A DNA stretch of 64,000 bases from Terriglobales bacterium (GTDB lineage Bacteria; Acidobacteriota; Terriglobia; Terriglobales; Acidobacteriaceae). The notes under the pieces were generated by a model. The model ran no database searches, was not told the origin of the DNA, and worked only from the letters and a program-made list of their open reading frames with translations. The stretch's first letter is position 1; every line of letters starts with the position of its first letter. The position numbers and the translations under genes were made by a program. Shown here piece by piece: positions 43,381 to 52,151 of the stretch. The stretch spans positions 1 through 64,000 of the forward strand of contig DATMXP010000004.1 in NCBI GenBank assembly GCA_035561515.1, given 5' to 3'.

Positions 43381-44280
43381 ATGGACCAGCACGGGTGGCT
43401 GAGCGAGCAATTTGAAGAGAACCGGTCACGGCTGCGTGGATTGGCGTACCGGATGCTCGGCTCTCTACCCGAAGCCGAGGACGCTGTCCAGGAAGCGTGG
43501 CTGCGTCTGAACCGCGTCGATGCGGGCTCTGTTGAGAATCTGGGCGGCTGGTTGACGACTGTAGTTTCGCGCGTGTGTCTGGACATGCTGCGCTCACGAA
43601 AATCGCGGCGTGAAGATCCGATCGAAGGACAGGCGATTGAGCCGAGTACCCTTCGCGGGAAAGGCGAGGATCCTGAAAGTGAAGCCGTGCTGGCGGATTC
43701 AGTTGGGGTGGCGTTGCTTGTGGTGCTAAATACACTGTCGCCTGCCGAGCGGCTTGTCTTTGTTTTGCACGATCTGTTCGCCATACCGTTCGACGAGATA
43801 GCGGCCATCATGGGACGTTCACCGGCGGCGGCGAAACAGCTCGCGAGCCGAGCGCGCCGGCGGGTGCAGGGATCGCCAGCGCCGTCGGACGCAGACCGGG
43901 TTCGGCAGCGGAAAGTGGTGGACGCATTTTTGAGGGCAGCCCGTTCAGGCGACCTCGAAGGCCTACTCGCGGTGCTCGATCCGGACGCTGCCATTCGTAT
44001 CGATGGCGCAGCGCGTATGGCCGGCGGGGCACCCGATGCCGCCGACACTCCGCGTGAACTCAGAGGTGCTTCGACGTGGGCAAGGCAGTTTATCGCCCTC
44101 TCCCGAGGGCTGCCGGCAGTACACGCGGCGCTCATCGATGGATCAGTGGGACTGATTTTGGCGACGGGAGGCAAATTGTCTCGCGCTTTGACCTTCAACT
44201 TCAGGAACGACAAGGTTACGCGCATCGAAGTGATTGCAGAGCCAGGCCGGCTTCGCGAACTCGACATCGCAGTGCTCTAG
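43381..44280 (+). CDS. ECF sigma factor, ECF41/SigJ type with SnoaL-like C-terminus
   Basis: Sigma-70 region 2 (residues ~5-75; RLRGLAYRMLGSLPEAEDAVQEAWLRL) and region 4 (~110-160; LSPAERLVFVLHDLFAIPFDEIAAIMGRSPAAAKQLASRARRRV) are followed by a SnoaL/NTF2-like extension (~175-299). Fused SnoaL extensions define ECF41, where the tail, rather than a separate anti-sigma factor, controls activity. The divergent DUF998 gene is the likely target. The inducing signal is unknown. Confidence 0.9.
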   Translation: MDQHGWLSEQFEENRSRLRGLAYRMLGSLPEAEDAVQEAWLRLNRVDAGSVENLGGWLTTVVSRVCLDMLRSRKSRREDPIEGQAIEPSTLRGKGEDPESEAVLADSVGVALLVVLNTLSPAERLVFVLHDLFAIPFDEIAAIMGRSPAAAKQLASRARRRVQGSPAPSDADRVRQRKVVDAFLRAARSGDLEGLLAVLDPDAAIRIDGAARMAGGAPDAADTPRELRGASTWARQFIALSRGLPAVHAALIDGSVGLILATGGKLSRALTFNFRNDKVTRIEVIAEPGRLRELDIAVL

Positions 44281-44412
44281 TCGGTATAGATGCAGCAACT
44301 AGCTTTATTTTCAACGCCGGCGCTGCAAACAACATCGTGAAATCACAGTAAATCCAGAGCCGGGACCGGGCATACCGCGATCACCGGTCACAGGATTTTT
44401 CTTGTTACCTGA

Positions 44413-44442
44413 TTGACATAATCGATTTAGGTAGGCTAGAGT
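44413..44442 (+). promoter_or_regulatory. Candidate sigma-70 promoter for the CE15 gene
   Basis: TTGACA (44413-44418) and TAGAGT (44437-44442) are 18 bases apart. The expected start of transcription is near 44450, immediately before the inverted repeat at 44458, which is where a repressor would block elongation or open-complex formation. The -10 is only a moderate match. The remainder of 44281-44696 shows no gene. Confidence 0.4.
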
Positions 44443-44457
44443 TCGTGCGCTCAAGAG

Positions 44458-44478
44458 TTAGTTGTCCTCTCAAACTAA
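44458..44478. promoter_or_regulatory. Xylan-locus inverted repeat, site 1 (CE15 gene)
   Basis: TTAGTT-N9-AACTAA, perfect in both half-sites. It shares 19 of 24 aligned bases (44455-44478) with site 2 at 46950-46973, including the run CTCAAACTAA. The site ends 218 bases before the CE15 start codon. Confidence 0.65.
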
Positions 44479-44696
44479 CACTGAGCGCGTCCGAATTCGC
44501 AGGCCAGACCAGATAAACGTAACCAACCGATTCAACTGTGCAGGAAAAGCGGTGACGAATTCCGCGGGCCTTCAGTTGCAAGATCGAATTCATTCAGGCT
44601 TCGAATAACAAAAGACCGCAATAATCCGGTAACCGCAACAGGAAACGAATTCAGTCCGCAGTTCCGATGAACTGAGTGAAAACACGAGGAGCGGTT

Positions 44697-46823
44697 ATGA
44701 ATTTCGCTAAAACAGCCAAATGGGCGATGCGAGCCATTTTGATGGCTTTTTTACTAACGACGATTACGGGAGTTGCACAGGTGTGCACGGGCATCCCTGA
44801 TTTTCCTGACAACACTGTGACTGCTACTCAAGACCGTGATCACATGATGTGCCAACTCGGCGTTGCGTTCCCGGTGCTTCCAGTCAGGCAGGGAACAGCT
44901 TGGCCTTGGAACGATCCAACAGCTCCTACGAACGCATGGCCTAGAAATCAGGCGGCGCCAGAGGGCAACTGGACTGACGCCCAGGGGCACACAGTCGTAC
45001 GCACGGCGTGGGGCAACTGGCATACATACGACTCCGAACCACAATTCAACCCGCCTGCTGACGTTCATTATCCTGATGTCGCCGCGACGTATAAGGGCGG
45101 GGCGATGACCGGAGTTGGCGATTATGGACCGGGATCGAATCCGCGGTATCCAGACATCGAATTGCTGGAGATGAAGGATGGTACGCCAGTGAGCGTCCGC
45201 GAGGATTGGTGGATGAAACGGCGTCCGGAGATTTTCAATTTTGTTCAGCAGCAGCTGTACGGAACGACTCTGCTTGATTTCAAACCGAATATCACCTGGT
45301 CTGTTGTGCCTGCGAATCCAGCGAGCGGCACACAAAACGGTAGCGATGGACAGCCTTATGCGTACACCGCGAAGGTGATCACAGGCACGATCGATACCTC
45401 GAGTTATCCAGCCCTTCGCCACATTCCAAGAATTACCGCAACCTGTCGGCTGCCATCGGCGACAATCGGAACCAAAGTGCCAGTTGTGGTTGTTTTCGGT
45501 GGCGCTACCGCCTTCCAGTACACCGCTCCTTATGGGTACGGTGTCTGCGGTTTGTCTCAAACGCAGATTCAGCCTGACAACGGAAATCAAGGCGCATTGT
45601 CGAGCTATCTGATTGGATTGAAGAACCAGGGCAATTGGAGAAAGCCTGACGATCCCGGCGCACTGGTTGCATGGGCGTGGGGCGTCAGCAGGCTCATCGA
45701 CTACTTCGAAACCGATCCTGATATCGACGGTGACAAAGTTGGAGTTGAAGGCCATTCTCGCAACGGCAAAGCTACTCTTGTGGCTGCAGCATACGATCAG
45801 CGTGTCGTTGCTGCTTACCCAAGCTGCGGGGGTTCGCTGGGCACTTCCTGGGCGCGCCGTGCATACGGTGAGACACTCGACTTCGTTTCCAGTTCATCGA
45901 GTGAATATCACTGGGTCACGGGTAACATCATGAAATATGCAGGGCCGATTAATCCTTATGGCCCTCGAGAGAACCAGTTTCCGCGTAAGGTCCAGAACCT
46001 CGATGTGGACACGCACTCCATGATGTCGCTGATTGCTCCTCGTGCGGTGTTCACGAACGGCGGCACGGACAATAGCAACGGAAACGGTGATGCGTGGCAG
46101 GATCCGCGTGGCATGTATCTGGCCGGCGCTGTTTCCGGCCCGGTTTGGGAATTCCTTGGATGGCCTGGACAGATCATTCCTGAGGGAACTCTGTTCACGA
46201 CATCAACCGGGTATGTTTACCCGGCGACGTGCGCGAACAACACCACTTCGGGACGAAGCGTGTGCGATCCCTCGGCTGAATCAGTGGGCGGAACTCCACC
46301 GTTCGATGTTCCGTTCATTGAAGGCACAGTGGGATATCGCCGGCACAAGGAAGGTCACACGGATGCTCCTGACTGGCCGAGCTTTGCGCTATTTGCAAAC
46401 CGGTACTTCAAGGATGCCCGTCCGGTAGTCACAGCTGACCAGAGCTTCGTCCTCGGAAACGGTCCGATGAATGTGGTCGGTACGGTTGCTGCAACCGATG
46501 CTGATGCCGGGGACACTCTTAAAAACTGGCAGGTGAAGGGCGGAAGCGGTGCTTACACATTCGTCATCGACTCGGACTCGGGGCAGATCACGATCGCGAA
46601 TGCTTCCGCGATCGACTTTTTCAGCACCCCGAGCTATTCGCTTACAGTGATGGTGGGAGACGGGAAGCTACCGAGCCACGATCAGACGGTAACGATTGCG
46701 ATCCCGACGAAGGTTACGATCTGTCACAAGCCGGGCAAGATCAGCAATACTCTGTCGATTTTGAAGACGTCGGTACCTGATCATCTTGCGCATGGAGATG
46801 CGATCGGATCTTGCACTAACTAA
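44697..46823 (+). CDS. CE15 glucuronoyl esterase with cadherin-like domain and CHxP/HGD tail
   Basis: A secreted enzyme that should cleave esters between lignin alcohols and (4-O-methyl-)glucuronic acid of xylan. ATG 44697 has GGAG upstream and yields a signal peptide ending GVAQ. The alpha/beta-hydrolase domain (~35-570) has the CE15 nucleophile motif GHSRNGK (Ser354) and the late catalytic His in RRHKEGHTD (His554). A cadherin-like beta domain follows (~575-665). The last ~38 residues form a Cys/His module, ICHKPG ... HLAHGDAIGSC, also seen at the ends of other secreted bacterial proteins. First gene of the xylan locus. Confidence 0.88.
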   Translation: MNFAKTAKWAMRAILMAFLLTTITGVAQVCTGIPDFPDNTVTATQDRDHMMCQLGVAFPVLPVRQGTAWPWNDPTAPTNAWPRNQAAPEGNWTDAQGHTVVRTAWGNWHTYDSEPQFNPPADVHYPDVAATYKGGAMTGVGDYGPGSNPRYPDIELLEMKDGTPVSVREDWWMKRRPEIFNFVQQQLYGTTLLDFKPNITWSVVPANPASGTQNGSDGQPYAYTAKVITGTIDTSSYPALRHIPRITATCRLPSATIGTKVPVVVVFGGATAFQYTAPYGYGVCGLSQTQIQPDNGNQGALSSYLIGLKNQGNWRKPDDPGALVAWAWGVSRLIDYFETDPDIDGDKVGVEGHSRNGKATLVAAAYDQRVVAAYPSCGGSLGTSWARRAYGETLDFVSSSSSEYHWVTGNIMKYAGPINPYGPRENQFPRKVQNLDVDTHSMMSLIAPRAVFTNGGTDNSNGNGDAWQDPRGMYLAGAVSGPVWEFLGWPGQIIPEGTLFTTSTGYVYPATCANNTTSGRSVCDPSAESVGGTPPFDVPFIEGTVGYRRHKEGHTDAPDWPSFALFANRYFKDARPVVTADQSFVLGNGPMNVVGTVAATDADAGDTLKNWQVKGGSGAYTFVIDSDSGQITIANASAIDFFSTPSYSLTVMVGDGKLPSHDQTVTIAIPTKVTICHKPGKISNTLSILKTSVPDHLAHGDAIGSCTN

Positions 46824-46843
46824 TGTGCAATTACTCACTGCGA

Positions 46844-46878
46844 GAGGGCTGGCCAAGTGTCAGCCCTCTTTTCTTTTG
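46844..46878 (+). terminator. Rho-independent terminator after the CE15 gene
   Basis: GAGGGCTG (46844-46851) pairs with CAGCCCTC (46861-46868) over a 9-base loop, followed by TTTTCTTTT. It separates the CE15 gene from the GH3 operon. Confidence 0.9.
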
Positions 46879-46952
46879 GTACGGTTTTTCACGACGTACT
46901 TGCGAATGATGTCCTCCTGAAGATGTTGCTCCCGAGACTTCGAGAGTGTGAT

Positions 46953-46973
46953 ATAGTTCACCGCTCAAACTAA
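46953..46973. promoter_or_regulatory. Xylan-locus inverted repeat, site 2 (GH3 operon)
   Basis: ATAGTT-N9-AACTAA. The right half is identical to site 1 and the left half differs by one base from TTAGTT. It ends 64 bases before the start of the GH3 gene, the first of four genes in one unit. Confidence 0.6.
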
Positions 46974-47037
46974 GTACAGCACAAAACTTGCTGCAAATTT
47001 CTCGAGAGTTCATAGTTCTTTGCCGAAGGACGCCATT

Positions 47038-49371
47038 GTGAGAACTACTGCGAAGCCATTATCTAAACCTGCAAAGCCGAAGAAGACATCCGATCCCGCA
47101 TATAAAAATCCGAAACTGTCCGCATCACAGCGCGTGAAAGACCTGCTCTCCCGCATGACGGTGGAAGAGAAGGCTGCCCAGATGATCTGCTACTGGCTGA
47201 AGAAAGCAGAGACTCTGGTGGACGCCGAGGGGAACTTCGATCCCAAAAAGGCAAAAGCCGCCTTTAAAGCTGGGCACGGGCTGGGCCAGGTAGGCCGTCC
47301 GAGCGACGCGGGTAAAGGCAAGAATGCTCGCAGCATGGCGGAACTTACGAACGCGATCCAGAAGTTCTTTCTCGAGAACAGCCGGCTTGGAATTCCCGTG
47401 ATTTTTCATGAGGAGTGCCTGCACGGGCATGCGGCAGTGGACGGAACGAGCTTTCCGCAGCCGATCGGATTGGGCGCGACCTTCAATCCGCAACTGGTGG
47501 AAGATCTGTTCGCCATGACGGCGGAAGAGGCCCGGCTGCGCGGCACACACCAGGCGCTGACACCGGTGGTGGACGTTGCGCGAGATCCGAGGTGGGGCCG
47601 GGTGGAAGAGACGTATGGCGAAGATCCCTACCTGGTTTCGCGGTTGGGAATCGCCGCGGTGAAGGGCTTCCAGGGCGATGCCAAGTTCAACAACAAGAAT
47701 CGAGTAATCGCGACATTGAAGCATTTCGCGGGGCACGGGCAGCCTGAGTCAGGCATGAATTGTGCGCCGGCGAACGTGTCGATGAGAGTACTGCGTGAAA
47801 CCTTCTTGTACACATTCAAGGAGGCGCTCGATAAAGCAGGCGCCATCAGCGTGATGGCTTCTTACAACGAGATTGACGGCATCCCATCGCACGCAAACAA
47901 GTGGCTTCTGCAAGATGTACTTCGGAAGGAGTGGGGCTTCAAAGGTTTTGTTGTATCCGATTACTACGCCATCTGGGAGATGACCTATCGGCCCGACACG
48001 CACGGACACTTCGTGGCGAAGGACAAGAAAGAAGCGTGCAAGCTCGCAGTTGAAGCGGGAGTAAATATCGAGTTGCCGGATCCCGACTGCTATCTGCACC
48101 TGATCGAGTTGGTGAAGAAGGGCGTGCTGAAGGAATCGCAACTCGATGATCTGGTTGCACCGATGCTGCTCTGGAAGTTCCAAATGGGATTGTTTGAAGA
48201 TCCGTACGTGGATCCGGATGAGGCGGACCGGGTGGTGGGATCGGAGCCGAATCGAAAACTGGCACTCCAGGCTGCACGAGAAACGATCACCCTGTTGAAG
48301 AACGATGGCAACGTCGCTCCATTGAATCTGGACAAGCTCAAAACAATTGCTGTGATAGGGCCCAATGCGAACCGCACCTTGCTAGGCGGGTATAGCGGGG
48401 TTCCAAAGCAGGAAGTGACAGTTCTGGAAGGGATCAAAGCGTGCGTAGGGAACAAGGCACAGGTTCTCTACAGCGAAGGGTGCAAGATCACGCGTGGCGG
48501 CTCATGGAACCAGGATGACGTGGTTCCGAGCGATCCGGAAGAGGACCGTAAGCAAATTGCCGAAGCCGTCGACGTGGCGAAGAAGTCCGACGTGATCGTG
48601 CTGGCGATTGGTGGAAACGAGCAGACTTCGCGGGAAGCGTGGTCACTGAAGCATATGGGCGACCGCACGAACCTGGACCTGATTGGAAGGCAGGACGAGT
48701 TGGTGAAGGCGATGGTCGAGACAGGGAAGCCCGTCATCGTGTTTTTGTTTCATGGGCGTCCGAACTCGATCAATTACATCAGTCAGAATGTGCCCGCGAT
48801 ATTCGAGTGCTGGTACCTAGGACAAGAATGCGGCACCGCAGTGGCGGAGGTGCTGTTTGGAGATTTCAACCCGGGAGGAAAGTTGCCGATCAGCGTCCCG
48901 CGTTCTGCTGGGCATCTGCCGGTCTTCTACAACTACAAGCCGTCTGCGCGGCGAGGCTACCTGTTCGATGACGTCACGCCTTTATATCCGTTCGGGTACG
49001 GGCTGAGCTATACAACATTCGAATTGAAGAACGTGAGACTGGCGAAGAAGAGGATTGCCAAAGACGGCTCAACCCGAGTGGCGGTGGACGTAACAAACAC
49101 CGGTAAGCACGAGGGAACAGAAGTGGTACAGATGTACATCCGAGACATCGTCAGCTCCGTCACCAGGCCTGTTAAGGAACTGAAAGGTTTTGCAAAGATC
49201 TCATTGAAGCCGGGCGAAACGAAAACTGTGGACTTGGACATCACGCCGGAACTGCTTAAGTTCTGGGACGTGAATATGAAGTACGTGGTCGAACCCGGAG
49301 AATTTGAAGTCATGGTCGGAACGTCGTCACGCGATCAGGACCTCCAAAAGGTAGTCCTGCAGGTGATCTAA
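47038..49371 (+). CDS. GH3 glycosidase, probably cytoplasmic beta-xylosidase/glucosidase
   Basis: GTG 47038 is preceded by GAAGGA with a 7-base spacer, better than the TTG at 47020. No signal peptide follows, so it should act inside the cell on imported xylo-oligosaccharides. The order is a (beta/alpha)8 domain with KHFAGHG and nucleophile Asp308 in GFVVSDYYAIWEM, an alpha/beta sandwich (IAVIGPNANRTLLGGYSG; LAIGGNEQTSREAW) and an FN3-like C-terminus (VAVDVTNTGKHEGTEVVQMYI). It starts the operon GH3 - GPH symporter - GH10 - GH3. Beta-xylosidase is inferred from context; beta-glucosidase is the alternative. Confidence 0.88.
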   Translation: MRTTAKPLSKPAKPKKTSDPAYKNPKLSASQRVKDLLSRMTVEEKAAQMICYWLKKAETLVDAEGNFDPKKAKAAFKAGHGLGQVGRPSDAGKGKNARSMAELTNAIQKFFLENSRLGIPVIFHEECLHGHAAVDGTSFPQPIGLGATFNPQLVEDLFAMTAEEARLRGTHQALTPVVDVARDPRWGRVEETYGEDPYLVSRLGIAAVKGFQGDAKFNNKNRVIATLKHFAGHGQPESGMNCAPANVSMRVLRETFLYTFKEALDKAGAISVMASYNEIDGIPSHANKWLLQDVLRKEWGFKGFVVSDYYAIWEMTYRPDTHGHFVAKDKKEACKLAVEAGVNIELPDPDCYLHLIELVKKGVLKESQLDDLVAPMLLWKFQMGLFEDPYVDPDEADRVVGSEPNRKLALQAARETITLLKNDGNVAPLNLDKLKTIAVIGPNANRTLLGGYSGVPKQEVTVLEGIKACVGNKAQVLYSEGCKITRGGSWNQDDVVPSDPEEDRKQIAEAVDVAKKSDVIVLAIGGNEQTSREAWSLKHMGDRTNLDLIGRQDELVKAMVETGKPVIVFLFHGRPNSINYISQNVPAIFECWYLGQECGTAVAEVLFGDFNPGGKLPISVPRSAGHLPVFYNYKPSARRGYLFDDVTPLYPFGYGLSYTTFELKNVRLAKKRIAKDGSTRVAVDVTNTGKHEGTEVVQMYIRDIVSSVTRPVKELKGFAKISLKPGETKTVDLDITPELLKFWDVNMKYVVEPGEFEVMVGTSSRDQDLQKVVLQVI

Positions 49372-49391
49372 GAAATAGTGAGGCCAATGAA

Positions 49392-50900
49392 ATGGCTGAG
49401 AGCGTTCAGAAGTTAGCAGTGAGAGAAAAGGCTGGATACGCGTGCGCGGACATCGCGACGAACTTCTTCTTCCAGTCAATGATTCTTTATCAAACCCGTT
49501 TTTATACCGACACAGTTGGGCTTTCCGCAGTGGCAGTTGGCTCAATGTTCCTGGTGCTTCGACTTGCGGATGCTGTGTTCGACCCCATCATTGGAGCGCT
49601 TTCGGATCGTACCAATACGCGGTGGGGCAAATTCCGGCCCTGGGTTCTGTTTACCGCAGTGCCATTCGGCTTGGTGTTCTGGCTAGTTTATGTAACCCCG
49701 AATGTCGGCACACAAGGGAAACTGATTTATGCGTACATCACTTACACGCTGGTGATGATGCTCTACTCCGCGAATAACACGCCCTATTCAGCCCTTATGG
49801 GTGTGATGACTCCGGATGCCAGTGAGCGAAGCGCAATTGCGAGCTACCGATTCGTGGGCGCGCTGGTCGGCCAGTTCTTGATTCAGGCACTACCTCTTCC
49901 GCTGGTTGCCAAATTGGGCCAGGGAGATTCAGCAAAGGGTTGGGCCATGACGATGGCCATCTTCGCGGGCTGCATCGTTGTGCTGAACCTGATCACGTTC
50001 GCGAGCACGCGAGAACGGGTTATCCCGGATCCGAGGCAGAAATCATCGATCAAAGCCGACCTCAAGAACGTATTTACGTGCGAGCCGTGGATTGTGATGT
50101 TCGTGCTCACGCTTCTGGTATTTACGATGCTTGTCGTGCGCGGTAGTTCATCGAACTACATGTTTACCTACTATCTCGATCAAGCACATCTGAAAGGTGT
50201 CTTGGAGTCGATCGGCTTGGCAGGTGGTGATCCGGCTTCTATCGGCGGCTTTAAGTCTGTGCTGAACTCACTTGGGTTGCTGATTGCTCCTGACGGCTCC
50301 AATGCGGCGGCAGTCGGACTCAGCCTCTATTTCGTAATCGGCAGCATTATCCAGATCCCGGGAATCATTCTTTCGAAGCCGCTTGCGGACCGTTTCGGCA
50401 AGAAGGCGGTATTCCTGATCGGAGCGTTCATCACCACTCTCGCCACTGCCGGCGTTTTCCTGGCTTCACCGACATCGATTGGGCAGATGTACTTCTGGAG
50501 CGTGCTTTGGGCAGTCGGCTGGGGGCCAACTGTTCCTCTGCTCTGGGTGATGATTGCCGATGTTGCCGACTACTCGGAGTGGAAGACGTATCGCCGGGCT
50601 ACCGGATTCATGTACGCAGGTATCCTGTTTGCGTTAAAAGCGGGACTCAGTCTCGGCGGCGCATTGAGCGCGTGGATCATCAATGCTTACGGATATGTTC
50701 CGAACCTTCAACAGACCGAGCGCGCATTGCTGGGAATTCGTCTCGGGGCGAGCCTCTATCCTGCGCTGGCGCTTTGCGTTGTGCTAGTTTGCCTGGTGCT
50801 TTACCCGATCGGCAAAGAGCTGAATATCCGCATACAGAACGAGTTGATGGAGCGGCGCAAGGCCTACATGGGTGACACGCTTCCTACGACGAGTTCATAG
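49392..50900 (+). CDS. GPH-family sugar:cation symporter
   Basis: A 502-residue transporter of the glycoside-pentoside-hexuronide group (XynB/UidB/MelB relatives). The hallmark is DAVFDPIIGALSDRTNTRWGKFRPW (residues ~60-85), and the early helix reads KAGYACADIATNFFF. About 12 helices are present. GTGAGG precedes ATG 49392. Sitting between a cytoplasmic GH3 and a secreted GH10, it most likely imports xylo-oligosaccharides or glucuronosyl-xylosides. A loop insertion around residues 255-300 is longer than in MelB. Confidence 0.9.
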   Translation: MAESVQKLAVREKAGYACADIATNFFFQSMILYQTRFYTDTVGLSAVAVGSMFLVLRLADAVFDPIIGALSDRTNTRWGKFRPWVLFTAVPFGLVFWLVYVTPNVGTQGKLIYAYITYTLVMMLYSANNTPYSALMGVMTPDASERSAIASYRFVGALVGQFLIQALPLPLVAKLGQGDSAKGWAMTMAIFAGCIVVLNLITFASTRERVIPDPRQKSSIKADLKNVFTCEPWIVMFVLTLLVFTMLVVRGSSSNYMFTYYLDQAHLKGVLESIGLAGGDPASIGGFKSVLNSLGLLIAPDGSNAAAVGLSLYFVIGSIIQIPGIILSKPLADRFGKKAVFLIGAFITTLATAGVFLASPTSIGQMYFWSVLWAVGWGPTVPLLWVMIADVADYSEWKTYRRATGFMYAGILFALKAGLSLGGALSAWIINAYGYVPNLQQTERALLGIRLGASLYPALALCVVLVCLVLYPIGKELNIRIQNELMERRKAYMGDTLPTTSS

Positions 50901-50909
50901 GAGCAATCA

Positions 50910-52043
50910 TTGGCCATGATGAGACAACTTACTTTTGCAATGCTGTTGCTTGGAGTGATTGTCAGCGCCGATGCGCAGACAACATTAAAGTCAGCATTTA
51001 AGGACACATTCCTCGTGGGCGCCGCGATGAATCGCGCGCAGATCTTCGAGGAGCCAGGAAGCGGATCTGCAATCATCAAGGAACAATTCAACTCGATCAC
51101 CCCGGAAAACATTCTGAAATGGGAACGAGTACATCCGAAGCCGGAAGAGTACGATTTTGCGGCGGCGGATCGGTTTGTGGAGTTCGGCACGAAGAACAAG
51201 ATGTTCATGGTCGGTCACACGCTTGTGTGGCACAACCAGACGCCGAAATGGGTGTTCGAGGACGAGAAGGGAAATCCGTTAACTCGAGACGCTTTACTCA
51301 AGCGAATGCGGGATCACATCCATACGGTGGTTGGCCGCTACAAAGGGAAGATCAACGGATGGGATGTAGTTAACGAAGCTCTGAATGAAGACGGCACGCT
51401 TCGGCAATCGAAGTGGATGACTATTATCGGTGAGGATTACATTGCGCAGGCGTTCAAGTTTGCGCATGAAGCGGACCCAAAGGCCGAGTTGTACTACAAC
51501 GACTTCTCTCTCGAGAATGAAGCAAAGAGAAATGGTGCCATTGCCCTGCTGAAGAAACTCAAGGCGCAAGGGGTGCCAGTGACAGCCGTCGGACTCCAGG
51601 GCCATAACGATCTCGAGTGGCCGACCGTTGAGCAGCAGGATGCCACCATCGCCGCCTTCAGGGCGATCGGGTTGAAGGTTGCGATCACGGAACTGGATAT
51701 CGATGTATTGCCACGTCCTCCGCAGCAGGCTTCCGGTGACGCCGAAGTCACGAGGAGCATGCAGGCGACTCCGCAACTCAATCCCTATACGAATGGTTTG
51801 CCGGATTCTGTGCAGCAGGCGCTGGCAAAACGGTATGCCGATCTGTTCGGTATTTACTACAAATATCGTGGCACTGTGGACAGGGTCACGTTCTGGGGCG
51901 TCACCGATAAGGAGTCCTGGAAGAACAATTGGCCCATCCGCGGCAGGACGAACTACCCGTTGCTTTTCGATCGTGAAGGCAAACCAAAAGCAGCCTTTGA
52001 TTCAGTAATCAAGACCGCGAATCGCAAATCGGCACATCACTAA
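50910..52043 (+). CDS. GH10 endo-1,4-beta-xylanase
   Basis: Cuts the xylan backbone outside the cell. A signal peptide (FAMLLLGVIVSADAQ) leads directly into a single GH10 TIM barrel with no extra binding module. The acid/base is Glu156 in GWDVVNEAL and the nucleophile Glu261 in AITELDIDV. HTLVWHNQTPKW and FWGVTDKESW are further family marks. TTG 50910 has GGAG six bases upstream; ATG 50916 is possible. It follows the symporter by 9 bases, so it is in the same unit. Confidence 0.95.
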   Translation: MAMMRQLTFAMLLLGVIVSADAQTTLKSAFKDTFLVGAAMNRAQIFEEPGSGSAIIKEQFNSITPENILKWERVHPKPEEYDFAAADRFVEFGTKNKMFMVGHTLVWHNQTPKWVFEDEKGNPLTRDALLKRMRDHIHTVVGRYKGKINGWDVVNEALNEDGTLRQSKWMTIIGEDYIAQAFKFAHEADPKAELYYNDFSLENEAKRNGAIALLKKLKAQGVPVTAVGLQGHNDLEWPTVEQQDATIAAFRAIGLKVAITELDIDVLPRPPQQASGDAEVTRSMQATPQLNPYTNGLPDSVQQALAKRYADLFGIYYKYRGTVDRVTFWGVTDKESWKNNWPIRGRTNYPLLFDREGKPKAAFDSVIKTANRKSAHH

Positions 52044-52052
52044 AAGCGAGTT

Positions 52053-52083
52053 CCGTGAGCACTTCGACGAGAGGTGCTCACGG
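52053..52083 (+). other. Strong hairpin between the GH10 and second GH3 genes
   Basis: CCGTGAGCAC (52053-52062) pairs with GTGCTCACGG (52074-52083) over 11 bases. A smaller hairpin follows (CTCGG against CCGAG, about 52090-52107). No T-run follows, so this is more likely an mRNA stability or processing element inside the operon than a terminator. Confidence 0.55.
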
Positions 52084-52151
52084 ACGAGACTCGGCTCAGC
52101 TTCCGAGCCGATCGGCCCTCCGGTTCATCATTTCGACTTTCGGTGAGGAAA

